Shown one piece after another: positions 12,217-28,500 of a stretch of DNA of 64,000 nucleotides. The position numbers were made by a program, and so were the translations under genes. The stretch is taken from contig NC_081412.1 of the NCBI RefSeq assembly GCF_030272615.1, positions 541,712,335 through 541,776,334 on the forward strand, in the 5' to 3' direction. Numbering within the stretch: the stretch's first letter is position 1; every line of letters begins with the position of its first letter. Origin of the DNA: Cryptomeria japonica (lineage: Eukaryota > Streptophyta > Pinopsida > Cupressales > Cupressaceae). The notes below the pieces were generated by a model. That model was not told where the DNA came from. It worked only from the letters and a program-made list of their open reading frames with translations, and searched no databases.

Positions 12217-12375
12217 TGTTGCAAGGTTTGCACCCTTGTTCTCCTTGTTCTATGCAATACAGTGCTCGATTTTGTGGCATGGCTTAATCACCTCTCGTGG
12301 ATTCATTAAGTCACACGGTTGTATCGAGCATCAATAGGTCGATCTTTTGGTGCAACGGTAACCATGTTTCCAACA
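12217..12375 (+). repeat. TRIM 5' LTR
   Basis: A 159-bp repeat equal in length to the 3' copy and visibly diverged from it, so the insertion is not recent. Confidence 0.85.
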
Positions 12376-12432
12376 AGTGGTATCAAAGCCTAGGTCATAT
12401 ATTCAAACCCCTCACTTATGCTAGGGTGAGAT

Positions 12433-12591
12433 TGTTGCAAGGTGTGTGCCCTTGGTCTCCTTGTGCTATGTAGTGAAACACTCAGTTTTGTGGCATGGCT
12501 TAACCACCTCCCATGGATTCATTAAGTTAGGTGGTTGTATCAAGAAATAGTAGGTCAATATTTTGGTGCAACAACAATTGTGTTTCCAACA
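12433..12591 (+). repeat. TRIM 3' LTR
   Basis: A 159-bp partner of 12217-12375 with the same TG...CA ends. Confidence 0.85.
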
Positions 12592-12596
12592 CCTAG

Positions 12597-14811
12597 TTCC
12601 AACCTATGATAGACAATGCTTGATAGGGTCATTATTAACCTTCATCTAGGCAAGATATTCTGCTCCAAGTCACCTATAGTTTTGGAAGCACTCCAAATGG
12701 TTTTGGGCCCCTCATTCCTCTTGATGTGAATACTACTATCTCATTACAACTTATTTTGGTGATGCTTGATTTGTGTGAGAAGGCAACATTGAAATGGGTT
12801 GTAGATAATATAATTCATACAAAATGGAGGCTAGGTTTAAATGTAGTTTTGAATTATGTGGTTGTAGGGTGTGGATACTATAGTAATGTGGGTGTTTGTA
12901 AAGTGTTGTCTTCCCTATTAGTCCTATGATAGATACATTTTCTTGTGGAGGTCATTGGCAAGAATATGGAGAAGCACAAGGCTAGGACTCATTACAATTT
13001 TTACTTTCTCAAGACCATCATTGATGTAGGTGGACCTAAATATTAGGCCTAGATATTTGTGTTCAAGAAGGACTTTTCAATAGAGCTAAGTTGATTTGGT
13101 TGAGTGGGTTGAAGGGTTGACAAATTACATGCCTAGTTCCAAGGTAAGTTTTTGTTTTGTTTTTGTTTTTTTTAATTGGATAAAGAAATGAATAGGAAAA
13201 TTGCATGAAGCAATTGTAAAAATAGTAACAAAAAAACAACTAAGCAACAAATCAAATTAAAAAATAAGCTAAAACAAATCCTAAGCATTAGACATTTAAC
13301 AAACTTTGAGCTTTCTCACAAATCCCACTAGTATGAGGCATAACCAAGGTACATATGATGCATCACTAAGACGAGTGAATAAAACTTTATACTATGTCAA
13401 ACTATATATCATTATATACATATATGAAGACATTTACCTCAAAAATAAATGAACAATAAAACCAATATGATAAATTCAACATAAAATTATTATACGGTGA
13501 ATAATTTTTTTTATAACCAAACCTCTTAAGTAATAAATTTAGTTTATATATATGATCTCAAATGTGCATAAGAGATGATAGAGAATTGTATTAATCCAAG
13601 CAATTGTACTATAATCAATTCAATTAGCTTAGAATATGTGAAAAATTAAAATATAATAGAATTATGTAAAAGGTAAACATTTTAATAAAAAAAAAATAAT
13701 GTAATAGAATTATATTTTGTATGAGAGAAAATATTTAACAATCTAGAAATAATTGATTGTTTAAGATTTTTTATGTTAATTTTTTTTATTTTTGGTTGAG
13801 TTAAGTGTGATACTTTTCATCATTAACGTTTCAGATCATACTGCATGATCCATCATCAAGATGAAGTAAATAGTTATAGAGAAAAATTAAAGGATGGCTA
13901 CAGCTTGAAGAGATTAAATAGATGCAAGGGGTGGATACTAAGAGTTGGGAGAAAGAGAAGGGAAGGTGAAAAAAATAAAAAATAATTAATGACAAAAAAT
14001 AACTTAAAAGGATGCCAAAAATATCTACACAGAAAGAGATAGCTAATCATCAAAATAATATAAGATGCCTAAACATGCATACCAATAAATGTGTGAAAGA
14101 AAAGATTATAAATATACTAAAAATACAAATAAGAAAAATATAACCTAAAAGGAAATACATGCATTCATAAATACACACATAAATGTATAAAAGAGCATAA
14201 AAATACCCAAATAAACAAGTTAATAATAATCCTAAAAATAACAATGGACAACTATACACTAGAAACAAAAATATAAAATCGAAATAAAAACCAAAAAAAG
14301 AATAATTAAATAAAATAATATAATAAGAAAGAAAGACAAAAAAAAACCTATAGCTTAAATTAAAAAGCTAGGACAAAAATAAAAATAAATAAGACATTAT
14401 AATAAAATAAATAAGAAAGATTAAACGTTAAACTAAAAATGTAAGACAATTAATGCTTAAACCAAAGGGAAAGAACAAAAGAACACATAAAAATTAAAAG
14501 ATCAAAAAAACATAAGATGGGAAAACTAAGGGAGTAAAACTGCACATGAACAAAACCACAAAACTAACTAAATTAAAAAAGAGTAAAATTGCTAAAGTAA
14601 AATATATAAAAATATTTACAAGATAAATAATAAAAACAAGTAACAAAGTACACACAAAGATTGAAACTAAACGAACAAATAAAGTAAACAAAACAAAAAG
14701 GGGCAAAAAGAATAGAAAAAGGAAATAAACAAATAAATCGACACTACCTGACATCACCAAGAGGGTGGGTGAGGAGGGAGGCGGGAAGGGGGAGGGGGAA
14801 AGGCCCATGAG
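12597..14811. other. AT-rich non-coding stretch
   Basis: Some broken coding-like sequence between 12600 and 13140 could not be assigned to a family. Positions 13420-13550 resemble 3660-3800. Positions about 13930-14760 are strongly A-rich on the plus strand and could be 3' sequence of the minus-strand Penelope-like element, but its end could not be fixed. Confidence 0.45.
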
Positions 14812-15977
14812 TTAAGTGGGAGGTTGATCATTATGGTTGTGGATGGGATGGTTTTTGAGGTGGTTTAAAAGGGGTTGCCAAATGTAGCTAAGATTCCAAC
14901 TGTTATCTTGGTTGAGGTTAGAAGGATGATTAGCAATTTCAATTGTCTCCTTGAGCTTTCTCTTAAAGTAGTTATTTTCTTCAACCAATATTTGAGTCTC
15001 TTCAAGAGGGATATGGTGCTTGGTCTTGGAAGAATGCTCAACAAGGGTAGTTTTTAGGATCCACTCATGCATTATGTCTATGCAATGCTCTTTGATTCTA
15101 GTCTCAATAAGGCGGCCAGTTTTGCCAATGTAGGGAAGACTGCAAGAACAAACTAATTTGAAGGTACCTACATTAAGAAAGGGGTTCAAAGGGTCCATAG
15201 AGGAAGGGATACGATTTCTCATAGTGCAAAAGGGTTTGAAGGTGCAACAAAGACCTTTTTTAAGGAGGATCTTGGATATTTTGTTGGAGAGGCCATCGAC
15301 ATAAGGGAGAGAGACTATAGGAAAGGAATTGGTGGAAGGGAATAGGGAGGAGGAGATAATCACATGCTTGGTGGAGGCCCAATATTTGGCATGATTAATC
15401 ACTCTAACAATGTGTTTACTTTTGTAACCATTTAATTTGAAGAATTGGGTAAGATGGGAAATATCTTGATCAATATTCTAGAGACCAAAGTTTTGAGGAC
15501 ACTACCTTTTTGAGAAGGATGGTGGTGAGAGGAATGGTGAAGGTAGAGGTCTATATGGGTAGCCTTACAATAGATCCAACGAGTAAGGAGTCATCATCTT
15601 TCTTCATGAGTAAAATGTCAAAGAAAGGGAGTTCATTAGTAGCTTCTATCTCTTTGGTGAAAAATTGCAAGGGGCTATGTTGTTTAACTTGTGAATGTGG
15701 AACTCCTCAAGCTTCTCACGACCATGCAACCAACATATGTTGGTGTCATCAACATAGCGTTTCCACCACTTGGGTTGGAGAGGGAAGGAATGGAGAGCCA
15801 TCTCCTCAAAATGATCCATGTACAGATTGCCTACAATAGGAGATAAGGGGGAGCCCATGGAAACACCATCCATTTGTTCATACATTGAACCTTGGAAGGT
15901 GAAGGTGGATCAAAGACACAGTTCAATAAGGTCCCCAATCTCGGGGCTAGACTTTTGTCTAATGAGGATGATGGAGT
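14812..15977 (-). pseudogene. Penelope-like element, RT C-terminal half plus GIY-YIG endonuclease
   Basis: On the minus strand, broken frames show reverse transcriptase motifs GVSMGSPLSPIVGN (about 15830-15870) and YVDDTNICW (about 15730-15760), then ELPFFDILLMKK. Further on is a GIY-YIG type segment, YIGKTGRLIETRIKEH (about 15090-15137). RT followed by a C-terminal GIY-YIG nuclease is the defining layout of endonuclease-bearing Penelope-like elements. Such elements copy RNA into DNA at a nicked chromosomal target. Stops and shifts are present; one TGA sits where an arginine codon would be expected just before the SMYEQMDGV segment. The N-terminal half lies 19.1 kb away at 35074-35480, so the element was split by a later insertion. 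Confidence 0.88.
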
Positions 15978-17254
15978 GGGTAAGTGCACAAAGATGGGGG
16001 ACCAAAAAGGGGTCTTAAGATGCCACTTTTTTTCTGAAATCAGTAAAGTCTGAACTTCGACAAGAAATTGAAGATAGGTACACTCAAAATTTGAAGATGC
16101 AACAAGAACGAAAGTTGAAGTGCTCTAAATCTAATTTCTAAACTACTAATTTGTTTTGAAAATGGAGGAGATTAAGGGTTTCAAAAAGGGGCACCACATT
16201 TATTGGTCCTATTTTTCAAAAGAAAAAAATAACATAGCATGAAATGTGGTGCCCCTAAAACATCAAATTTTTTTAGAATTTTGCAAATTGCTCTAGTGAG
16301 AAAGTAGCTAACACATTGATGTTTATGCAAGAATTTTTGGCTAATTTTTTAACGAATATTTGAATTTTTACGAATTTCCGAAGTGGACACATCCTAAAAA
16401 GAAAAAATTTGAGTGTGCTCCCCCCAAAAATTTGTAAAAACTAATTAGGAATCGGAATTTTTTTTTTTAAATTGTGTATAATGGAGTCTAGTTTCTAAAA
16501 ATGTATTTTTTTTTTAAATTCGATAAACGGGTAAAAATCTATGGCCAAAATATGACATGTTGGTTTTTGACAAAAATCGGACACACTAACAAAAGAAATT
16601 ATGGATGAATACCTTAACATTATCAAAATTTGAAAAAATTATATGGTTGGATAGCTAAGAGAGAGATTGATGATTGTATGGTGTTTTTTTATTATTATTG
16701 AAACACGTGCAAACCTGACGGAGAGCACGAACAAAAAATTTAGAAAATTTTCAATATTTGTTGGAAAACACGTCTTAGGCCTGAGAAGGGCATCCAAGCC
16801 TGTAGGTTGGATGCCCAAGGAAAATCCAAGCCTTTGGCTTGGTATTTTCCAAGGCAATAAATTTGGCACACGCCAAAAATGGTGCTCATAAAATTTGGCG
16901 TGCGCCAAATGAGAAAAAATTCAAAAAATCATTTGTCGCGCACCTTATTTGGTGCGCACCAAATAAGGCACACGCCAAATGCATTTCATAGAATTTTTTC
17001 ATCATAGAAAGAAAAAAGGGTTCCCTCTCTCCCAATATATACATAAAATATTTATTGACATTTCTATTTGTAGTTTTCCTTTCTTATACTTTAAGTTATA
17101 TTTTATGTATATATTGTCAGGATGTTTGTCTGAGTGGTTCCAGATCTCTAGGAGTTATAATGTAGATTCTAGTTTTTAGAGTATTCACATAAATTTCAGA
17201 CTTAATCAAATTTCAGTAATCATCATGCTTGTATCAGCATTATCTCTCTAGTCT
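15978..17254 (+). repeat. Left terminal inverted repeat, outer part
   Basis: The first 33 bases match the right end, and 17060-17250 matches 34780-34600 inverted at high identity. About 700 bases (16090-16780) have no counterpart on the right. The region is rich in inverted repeats: a 14-bp stem (16188-16201 with 16242-16255), a 10-bp stem (16788-16797 with 16807-16816), a hairpin at 16819-16850 and a perfect 26-bp palindrome at 16943-16968. Confidence 0.8.
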
Positions 17255-20965
<3,711 letters not shown>

Positions 20966-21500
20966 ATAGAGATTACTTTAGTGGCGAATATTCACCAATG
21001 GCAAATTTTTCACATCGGCCATGTCGGAAATGGCGAATATTTTGTACCGACTGGGGGTGGCCATGTCGCCAGAACATTATCAATTTCTGTCAAAGTCACG
21101 GCCCAATCGCCATATGTTTTATGTAATTAAATATTTCTATGCGATGATTTCGCCAATACAATATATGGTGGACACACGGTAAATTTAATTTTCTTGCCTG
21201 CACTCTCCGATGTTGCCTTAATAGATGACCTTAATTTGCCTATAGGCATGTGAAGATTTGTTAGCCAGGGGGACCCAATTTGCCCGACATCTTGCCGACG
21301 CATGTCTCCATTCACCCCAACTTTCACCAACGATATTGTATTCGCCTATTATTTGGACGACCTATAATCACCTCAAAAATTACATAAGTCATATTTGGAT
21401 GACCTATAATCGCCTCGAAAATTACATAAATCGTGTTATAGTTACGCGGGATTTGCCAAATATTTGTATACCATATTAAATTCTTGCAGAATTCACCATA
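20966..21500. repeat. Subterminal GGCGA/TCGCC motif cluster, left side
   Basis: The sequence resumes similarity to the right terminal repeat at the ACTTTA phrase. It then carries many short GGCGAAT, ATTCGCC, ATCGCC and TCGCCAAT words in both orientations. The inner right end (34190-34560) is built of the same words. Repeated short words near both ends are typical of transposase-binding subterminal regions. That role is inferred. Confidence 0.6.
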
Positions 21501-21755
21501 TAAGGAATGGTATAAATACATGCAAAGATCAGATCTATCTCAACACAGTCTGGTGGGTTCTAGGCTCTGAATTCTGATCAATAGCCAAGTTTTAGACCAA
21601 GGAAAATCATTGTTGTTGACTGCATTGGCGACTGCTAGTGACCTAAATCCTAAAGGTGAGCGATCATATTTTTGAAGTGGTATATTATACATTATAGTCT
21701 ATTATTGCTTCTTCAATAAATTTATATTTTTTTGGCAGCCTTTATTTCATTGGAG

Positions 21756-24477
21756 ATGTCGAACAAGTAGAGGGGTAGGAAACCTGAATGTGGGGAATGC
21801 CAGGAGAGGCCAACAAAAAGAAGAACGTTGTCTTCGTACTTTGGCATTGGAAAAGATTGTGGTGAAAATCAGGAAGGTACATCATCACAAGTACAAGTAC
21901 AAAATTCGCCACCTGCACCACATGTTGAAGATGACAGCGAACCTGATATCTCATATCAAGATGATCTTGAAGAAGATTATCTGGTAGATACCCAAGTTAG
22001 TCGGAATGATATAATCGACTTGGGTGATAATGCCATTGATGATAATGCACGGAAGGGGAAAGTAAAAGCCATATCAAAAAAGGGTGAACCACAATCAAAA
22101 AAGGATCAGGAGTGGGATATGTCAGTGAGGAATTCTCAAATTAATTGGGCATCAAAGTATCCATTCATCGAACCAGTGGAGAATCCAATTGAAGGCGAGC
22201 CTCCAATAGAATGCAAGTGTAAGATTTGCACTTGGAAACATAATAAGGAAATTAGGTTGCAGCTAAAATTTAACACCATAGAAAAGCATATGGGTAAAGT
22301 TTATGAAAAACAAATGATAAACGAGGTTGAAAAATCAGTGATAAGACGAAAAACAAAGGAGGAATGTAACCATGTCAGGAATGCCGAAGAGTATTATTTT
22401 CATGAGAAAATACAGACGAAGCCTGCTAAAGTTAAAGGTTCTATTGAAGTTGTTTTTGGAAAAGTAATGCAAATAGAACAACTAGGAAAAGATGTTCAGT
22501 TAAGCGTTGTTTTTTATATTTTGAGCAGAGGGCGTGCTATGACAGATTTCCCATCAATTAGTGGTTTATTACACTTTTTGAAAGTTCCTAACTATCCTAA
22601 TAGACACTAATCAGTAAACAGTGGATGGGAATGGGCAAGTTGTCTTGCTGAGGTTGAAAAAAAAGATGTAAAGGAAAAAATAAGAGTCAAATTTTATTGC
22701 ATTTTCTTTAGATGAAGTTACGACAATAGACAATACTTCATGGGTATGCATGCATGTTTATACTATAGAGAATCATACCCGCCAACCTCATCTACTATCT
22801 GTTGCTAAAATGAAGGAGAGTGCGACAGCAAAAAATTTATTTCAACTAGTAAAGAGAAGTTTAATTGAATATGGAGGTATGGATGATATGACGGTAGCCA
22901 AAAAATTGGTTTGTGTTGGAGCAGATGGAGCTTCAGTAATGCAAGGTCATAGGAACGGTCTTTGTACAAAGATTGAAACTTCATTTGCACCGTACATTAC
23001 TGCAATTCACTACATGGCTCACAGAATGAATCTAGCTTTTAGAATTGTGAGCAAGTTTCCTTTGGTTAAAAAAATTGAAATTTTAATCAGAGAGCTCTAC
23101 TCACATTTCTTTCAAAGTCCCAAGCGATTTATGGAATTTCAACACTTTGTTGATGGAATAACTGATGGGAACAAGCTTCTCAAGGATAATGATACCAGAT
23201 GGATCTCTTTGGATGGTCCAGTGCATCGAGTGTTTTCAGAATATCCATCCTTGATTGGACTATTTCACACAACTCGTGACGAATTAGATCAACCGAAATT
23301 TCCTAAACTTCTTAGCAGGTTAAGTAATTTAGAGACACTCTTATCTTTAGCAGCTCTTCTATCCATGCTAGAGGAAATGAGGAATATTATGAAGGCTTCC
23401 CAAAAAAGAGCTCTATATATTGCAGAATATGCTGCATTGCATAAGATGACATGCATGACCCTCAACAATCTCTATCGAAATCAACCAACACTATCTGATG
23501 AAAAATTTGTTAAGTGGCGAACACTCACAGATTTGAACAATCTTGATAACTTTTTACAAATTGGTGCAGATGGGGAGGTATGTGCCAATGTATGGGGAGT
23601 TGAGATACCAATGCACTTCTATGCCACGGTTGACCTCGAGGAACCAAGAAAGTGCCCCAGGAAGCAACTAGCAAGAGTTACAAGGGAAGCTTTTGACAAG
23701 ATTGTTAAGACTGTAACTACTTCTGTGAAGAAAATTGTGTATGATCTTTCCTCATAAATTAGAAGCAGATTCCCTCCTTACAACCTACTCGAAGCCATGT
23801 CTATCATGTTTCCTCATTATTGGAGCCTCAACAGTGCGGCTGATTTTCGAAGTAAGCTACTGACTTTGATAAAACAATTTTGCATATCCAGAGAATTGAA
23901 TGGAGTAACTATAAATGGAATATTAGACGAAACTCATCTTTGAGAGCAATCATCTCATTTTTCATACACTATGAGAGAACAATATGCCAAAATGGAGAAC
24001 CCCCACGAAGAGGGATCAGTAACAAAGATTTGGAAAACTATAGTTGAGAACAAAATGTTGCGTGATTCAATGCCAGAATATGGGAAGCTTGTTGATTTAT
24101 GTCTTACTATGATATTGGGTTCAGTGGAAGATGAGAGAGTTTTTAGTGCTTTGGGGCTCCTAAAATCAAAGCTAAGAAACAAACTAGACAAAAATTTGGA
24201 AAATTCCTTCAGGCTCTATACATCTAGGTATGATGTCCACACTTTTCCTTACGATAGGGTACTACAAATCTGGAGGTCCAAATGTGAAAGAAGAGGTTTG
24301 GGCAACACTTCAAACCAAAGTGCCAGTGGGACTATTGCCCCATGTACTGGACCGTCACCTACTGGTAGCATTGAGATGCCGTTCGGTGAAGGTATGCAGA
24401 CTCAGAGTGAAGAAACTCAAACCACAGACAAGAATCAAGAAAGCTCTGAATTTGATGAGGATGAATGGCAACTGTAA
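21756..24477 (+). pseudogene. hAT-superfamily transposase, decayed
   Basis: The start ATG at 21756 follows an AG that could be an intron end, and codon 5 is TAG. In order are a CKIC...HMG zinc-finger-like segment (about 22210-22300), FSLDE (about 22703) and GADGASVMQG (about 22921). Next are HYMAHRMNLA and DNDTRWISLDG. Last comes a hAT C-terminal dimerisation region with EDERVFSALGLLKSKLR (about 24128-24180). This order fits hAT transposases of the ZNF862/BED-finger kind, which cut and paste DNA as dimers. Breaks are TAG at codon 5, TAA at 22608, a +1 shift near 22660-22700, TAA near 23755 and TGA near 23941. It lies inside the 19-kb element and converges on the unknown minus-strand gene. Confidence 0.85.
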
Positions 24478-25540
24478 GAGATTGGTATTTATTAATCTTG
24501 TTACTGTATCTCATCATTCATATTACAAAAGCATATTACTTTTTGCAATTAGAATTTAATATTGATTTGTAATTGTATTTTTCAACTTTCTATTTCCAGA
24601 TTTAAAATAGCATAATAAAAAAAAACCATAATGTGTTTATTGATACAGAGATGTTTATTGTTTACTTATACATGTTTGAGTCTCAAATCTATGTGATACA
24701 TTTCAGAACCATATGATACAATTCATCCAATAGTAATACACATGTCAAGAACTTAGATTTTCATTAATTCTTTCAAAATATAGCCGTATGATACAATTCA
24801 TTCAATAGAAATACACCAATCTGTGTGATTCTCCATGCAAATTGCAAAAGTGAATACAAAGTTTCATAACCCTTTGCAAATGACCCTGAATTCCCTTTTA
24901 TAGAAACAAGAGAGCAACAACAGCTCATATTTGATTCTCCAATGTCCATGCAAAAGTGAATACAAAGTTTCAGAACCCTTTGCAAATGACCTTGAATTCC
25001 CTTTTATAGAAACAAGGGAGCAACAACAACTTCAGGTCAAATTGCAAGTTTGCAACATGTGAAGACTGAACATAAAAATCACAAACTAAACACAGATTTA
25101 TATAGCCATCATTGGTCGTATTAGCAATTTAACATCTACTACATGTTTGATGTCTCATGTTCAAAAAATAGAGTTCAAAATTAAATATTAATTCACACCA
25201 TGATAAATTAAACATAGATAATAGCAGCGCCTAAAACCTACTAATCAGAAATAGAGAAATGCATAAATGTTAAAGCAAGGGAGAATTTGAGAATACAAGT
25301 TTATTAGCTGAAGTTTTGCACTGTGCATCATAGATTCATAAGCTGGATTAGCAAAATAGGAATAGTGAGTGGTGTTTTTTTCCTATTCATAAAATAGATT
25401 CATAGGATGGATTAGAAAAATAGAAATAGTGAGTGCATCATAGATTCATAGGATGGATTGGCAAAATAGAAAACAAAAAAAATTTAAAACCTTGAAATTA
25501 AGAGCAAAAGAAGAAAATTGTGCAATACATACTATGATTC
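24478..25540. other. Intergenic DNA with local duplications
   Basis: A segment of about 100 bases with the phrase GTGAATACAAAGTTTCA and AATTCCCTTTTATAGAAACA occurs at about 24825-24920 and 24945-25035. A unit around CATAGATTCATA and GGATTAGCAAAATAG repeats three times between 25325 and 25470. No gene is recognised. It separates the convergent hAT gene and the unknown minus-strand gene. Confidence 0.6.
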
Positions 25541-28500
25541 TTAAGAATTCTGTGCCAGTTTTTGTAGGGTGCTCCACTCTTCGTCTGATGGAAGGTCAAT
25601 ATTTTGTAAACTATGGAAAGTCAACTCCAACTTTGTCAACATTCCATATTTAGAAGATTTACTTGACATCATTGTTTCATCCAATACTAAATTTAGAGTT
25701 GTAAATGGTTGGATGAATTCCAGAAGTCTTTGGGGAGTTGTGTCCTTTGGAAGCAAGTCTAAATCAGACTTCATTTTTATCTCCATGTATTTTTTGTAAG
25801 CTTCTTCTCCAATGAATTTATTTGATGTGTTAACAAGCTTAGGCAAACCAATTTTAATCAAATTATTTTTCTTTTCTTGCAGCTTCAATATATTTTTTCC
25901 ACAACTTTCAATAACTTATGTTGTTTCCCTTAGCTTCTGGCATTTTTTGAATGATAGATGATGTCTTAACTATGGCATCAATGTGGCTCTTAATTCCCTT
26001 GGATGCCAAGTAGCTGTCACTGGAACTGTAGACTACTTTCAGAATCTTTTTTGCCATATCCTCTTTTGAATAAACATGTGTGCTCTTCTCATAGTGCCCT
26101 TTGATTTTTATATAAATTAATCTCATACTTTTAGTCAATTGAAACCATTCACACAACTTCTCACCCCTCTGCATTATTTGCCCCCAAATGTTTTCTTGTA
26201 TATACTTCATTGTATTTTTCATATTATCTTTCAATCTATCCTCCAAAGTTTTTATTTTATCATTTGCATTGTGTAGGTCTTCTTTCATTTGTACACATTT
26301 TTTTCTTTCTTCCTTTACTTCCTCTTGCAAATGTTTTTCTTTTTCCTTCCCATGATCCAATAGGTCCTGTAATTTTCTCATTTCGACGGCAGCAGACTCA
26401 TAACTTTTGTATAATTTTTGAAAACTGGCTTTTTCCTCAACAATTTTTTTACTGCTTTTAGCTAGTTTTTCTGTCAGGTCCTTTAATTCTGCATCCATCT
26501 TCTCCTGCTCTACAATTTCTACTACAGAGCTTGAGTTTTTTATCCTTTTTTGTAAATCATTGCACTTGCTATATGATGCTTTCCTCCTTGATTTTTCGTT
26601 TTCCAGGTCTGCCTGTAACTTTTCTATTTGTTTCTCCAGTTTATTTTTTTTCTCTCTCCACCTTTAGCAGTGAAGTGTAGACCACTTCGTTAGTCCTTTT
26701 TGATGCACTAATTTTGTCCACATTATGTACTTTGGAAAAATCCATTTGGAGGGTGATAACTTGAAATTGAGAGGGATCTATCTGACTGTGTGGTGGATTT
26801 TTATCTTTAAATGGGGCGGGGGCCAAGGGCATAACAACCATGAACTCCATCATATCTTTCGGTGGGTCATATGTTGGAAATACCATGCTCCTTGTAGGTT
26901 GTTCATTTACAACTTCAAACACGAAAACCCTATGAAATGCTTTCTTTTTTTCTTTATTTGCTTTTGTTGGGTGTTCATATTTTTCATAGTAATCGCAAAA
27001 TTGAAAATTTGGGCTTGCTAAAGCAATTGAATGTTTGAAAGGTGACATAGGAATACCATAGGCTCCAGTTCCACTTATTCCTGTGGTTTTAACTAATGCT
27101 TGACCAAGATTACCAACAACAGTTCTTGATGTTGTCTCACTCCCACTGACACTTTCATGTGTAGTTTTCATAGTCTTTTGAGGTGTGTGATCTAAAGCTG
27201 CAAATGATTGATTAGTAGTGTCAGTGGCACTTGATATAGGATTCTCAATAATATGAGATTGAGTATCTACCTCGAGTGGCCTCTTGCGAGAGATATCTTG
27301 TTGTTACCCTTGTCCAACACCAAGACAACTAGTATCAGTAGTAGTACCCATGCCAACCCCACCAATCACAGCAGCACTTAACTAAACAATAATAGGAATA
27401 CTATCCCCAAATTCCCCACTAGTGGCAGTTGCACTTGATTCACCACCAATGGGAATACCATGATGTGGTGGTGGTTGTGAATTTGAACCTGAAACAAATA
27501 TAGGTGGACCTTGAGGGTAATGAGTAGTACCTATCTGTGATGAATTTGAAGAATCAAGTCCAATGACTAGTTTAAGATGACCTTTTGATTTTGACTATGA
27601 TGGAAGTTGTACCTAAAGTGGATACCAAATTCCCTCTCCTCTAGCACCTAGACCACCACCTTCAAAAGCCATTTTTTCCACAAGGTTTGCCCCTTTGCTA
27701 TATTTTTCTTTCATGGACTCATTGACTCCACCTAATATTTTCGGGACTATAGTAGTTGTTGGAGGGTGCTCAATGGAAACCTCATGCTCATCATCATCTT
27801 CAGTCCTACCATGCTCCATTTCCCATAATTTGCTAAACTCTGCATCCTCGTCGATGCTCTCAAATTCTGCACTTGTCTTTGGTTCACTGAGATTCTTCCT
27901 CATAGTCCAAAAATCATTTATTTTGGTTTGAGTCCAATAATTCTCTTTACATTCGTGCAAAATTGATTTGGGAATAGATTTTTTAGATGGATTAGCAGAT
28001 TTAAGGTAGAAATTATAGGACCTCCTATTTTGGATGCCCTGGCCCTCCTCTGTTGTCCTCTGTGTGTGCATTTGCAATGCCATAATTTGTGATGAAATTT
28101 CTTCTGTTGAAATGTTATTGTCAGCTGCAATTTTCTCCATCTCTTTTTTAACCTCATTCCAGGAGTCCATGTTTCTAATCTTTTCTAGCAATGGTTTACT
28201 TTCATGTTGACATAACGCTGAAGAGTTCCCATTTTTCTTAAGCGTTGCTTGAACTAAACTGATTGGATCATACTGTCAGAGACCCTCATCACCAAAGTTA
28301 AAAATTGTCAAAAAATCATGTGCCATATTGAATGCTTTTCTCTCAAATGTGAACCCTCCACATGAGAAAGGCAAGGAAGTAAATATGCTCTTCTTTTGCT
28401 GACCATGGAAGTGCCTATCTGTGCTCTCCAATTGCCATACATACTCTAATGCAAATACCCTCTCTATCACATGTATTGGAAGTCTGTATGGTTTTACTGT

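Larger units (their letters stand above)
12217..12591 (+). mobile_element. TRIM-type miniature LTR retrotransposon, 375 bp
   Basis: Two direct repeats of 159 bp each (12217-12375 and 12433-12591) both begin TGTTGCAAGG and end TTTCCAACA, giving the TG...CA ends of LTRs. Only 57 bases separate them. These hold TGGTATCAAAGCC two bases after the first LTR, a primer-binding site for initiator-Met tRNA. A purine-rich AGGGTGAGA just before the second LTR could be the polypurine tract. The flanks are CTTAG (12212-12216) and CCTAG (12592-12596), a 5-bp target duplication with one change. There is no coding capacity, so movement would need proteins from another element. Confidence 0.88.

Noticed and set aside
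12726-12929. 67-codon frame after the TRIM element
   Set aside because: No recognisable motif, and the surrounding frame is broken.
15970-15985. An 8-bp hAT target duplication at the 19-kb element ends
   Set aside because: The flanks agree only over GAGT, and 8-base comparison fails.
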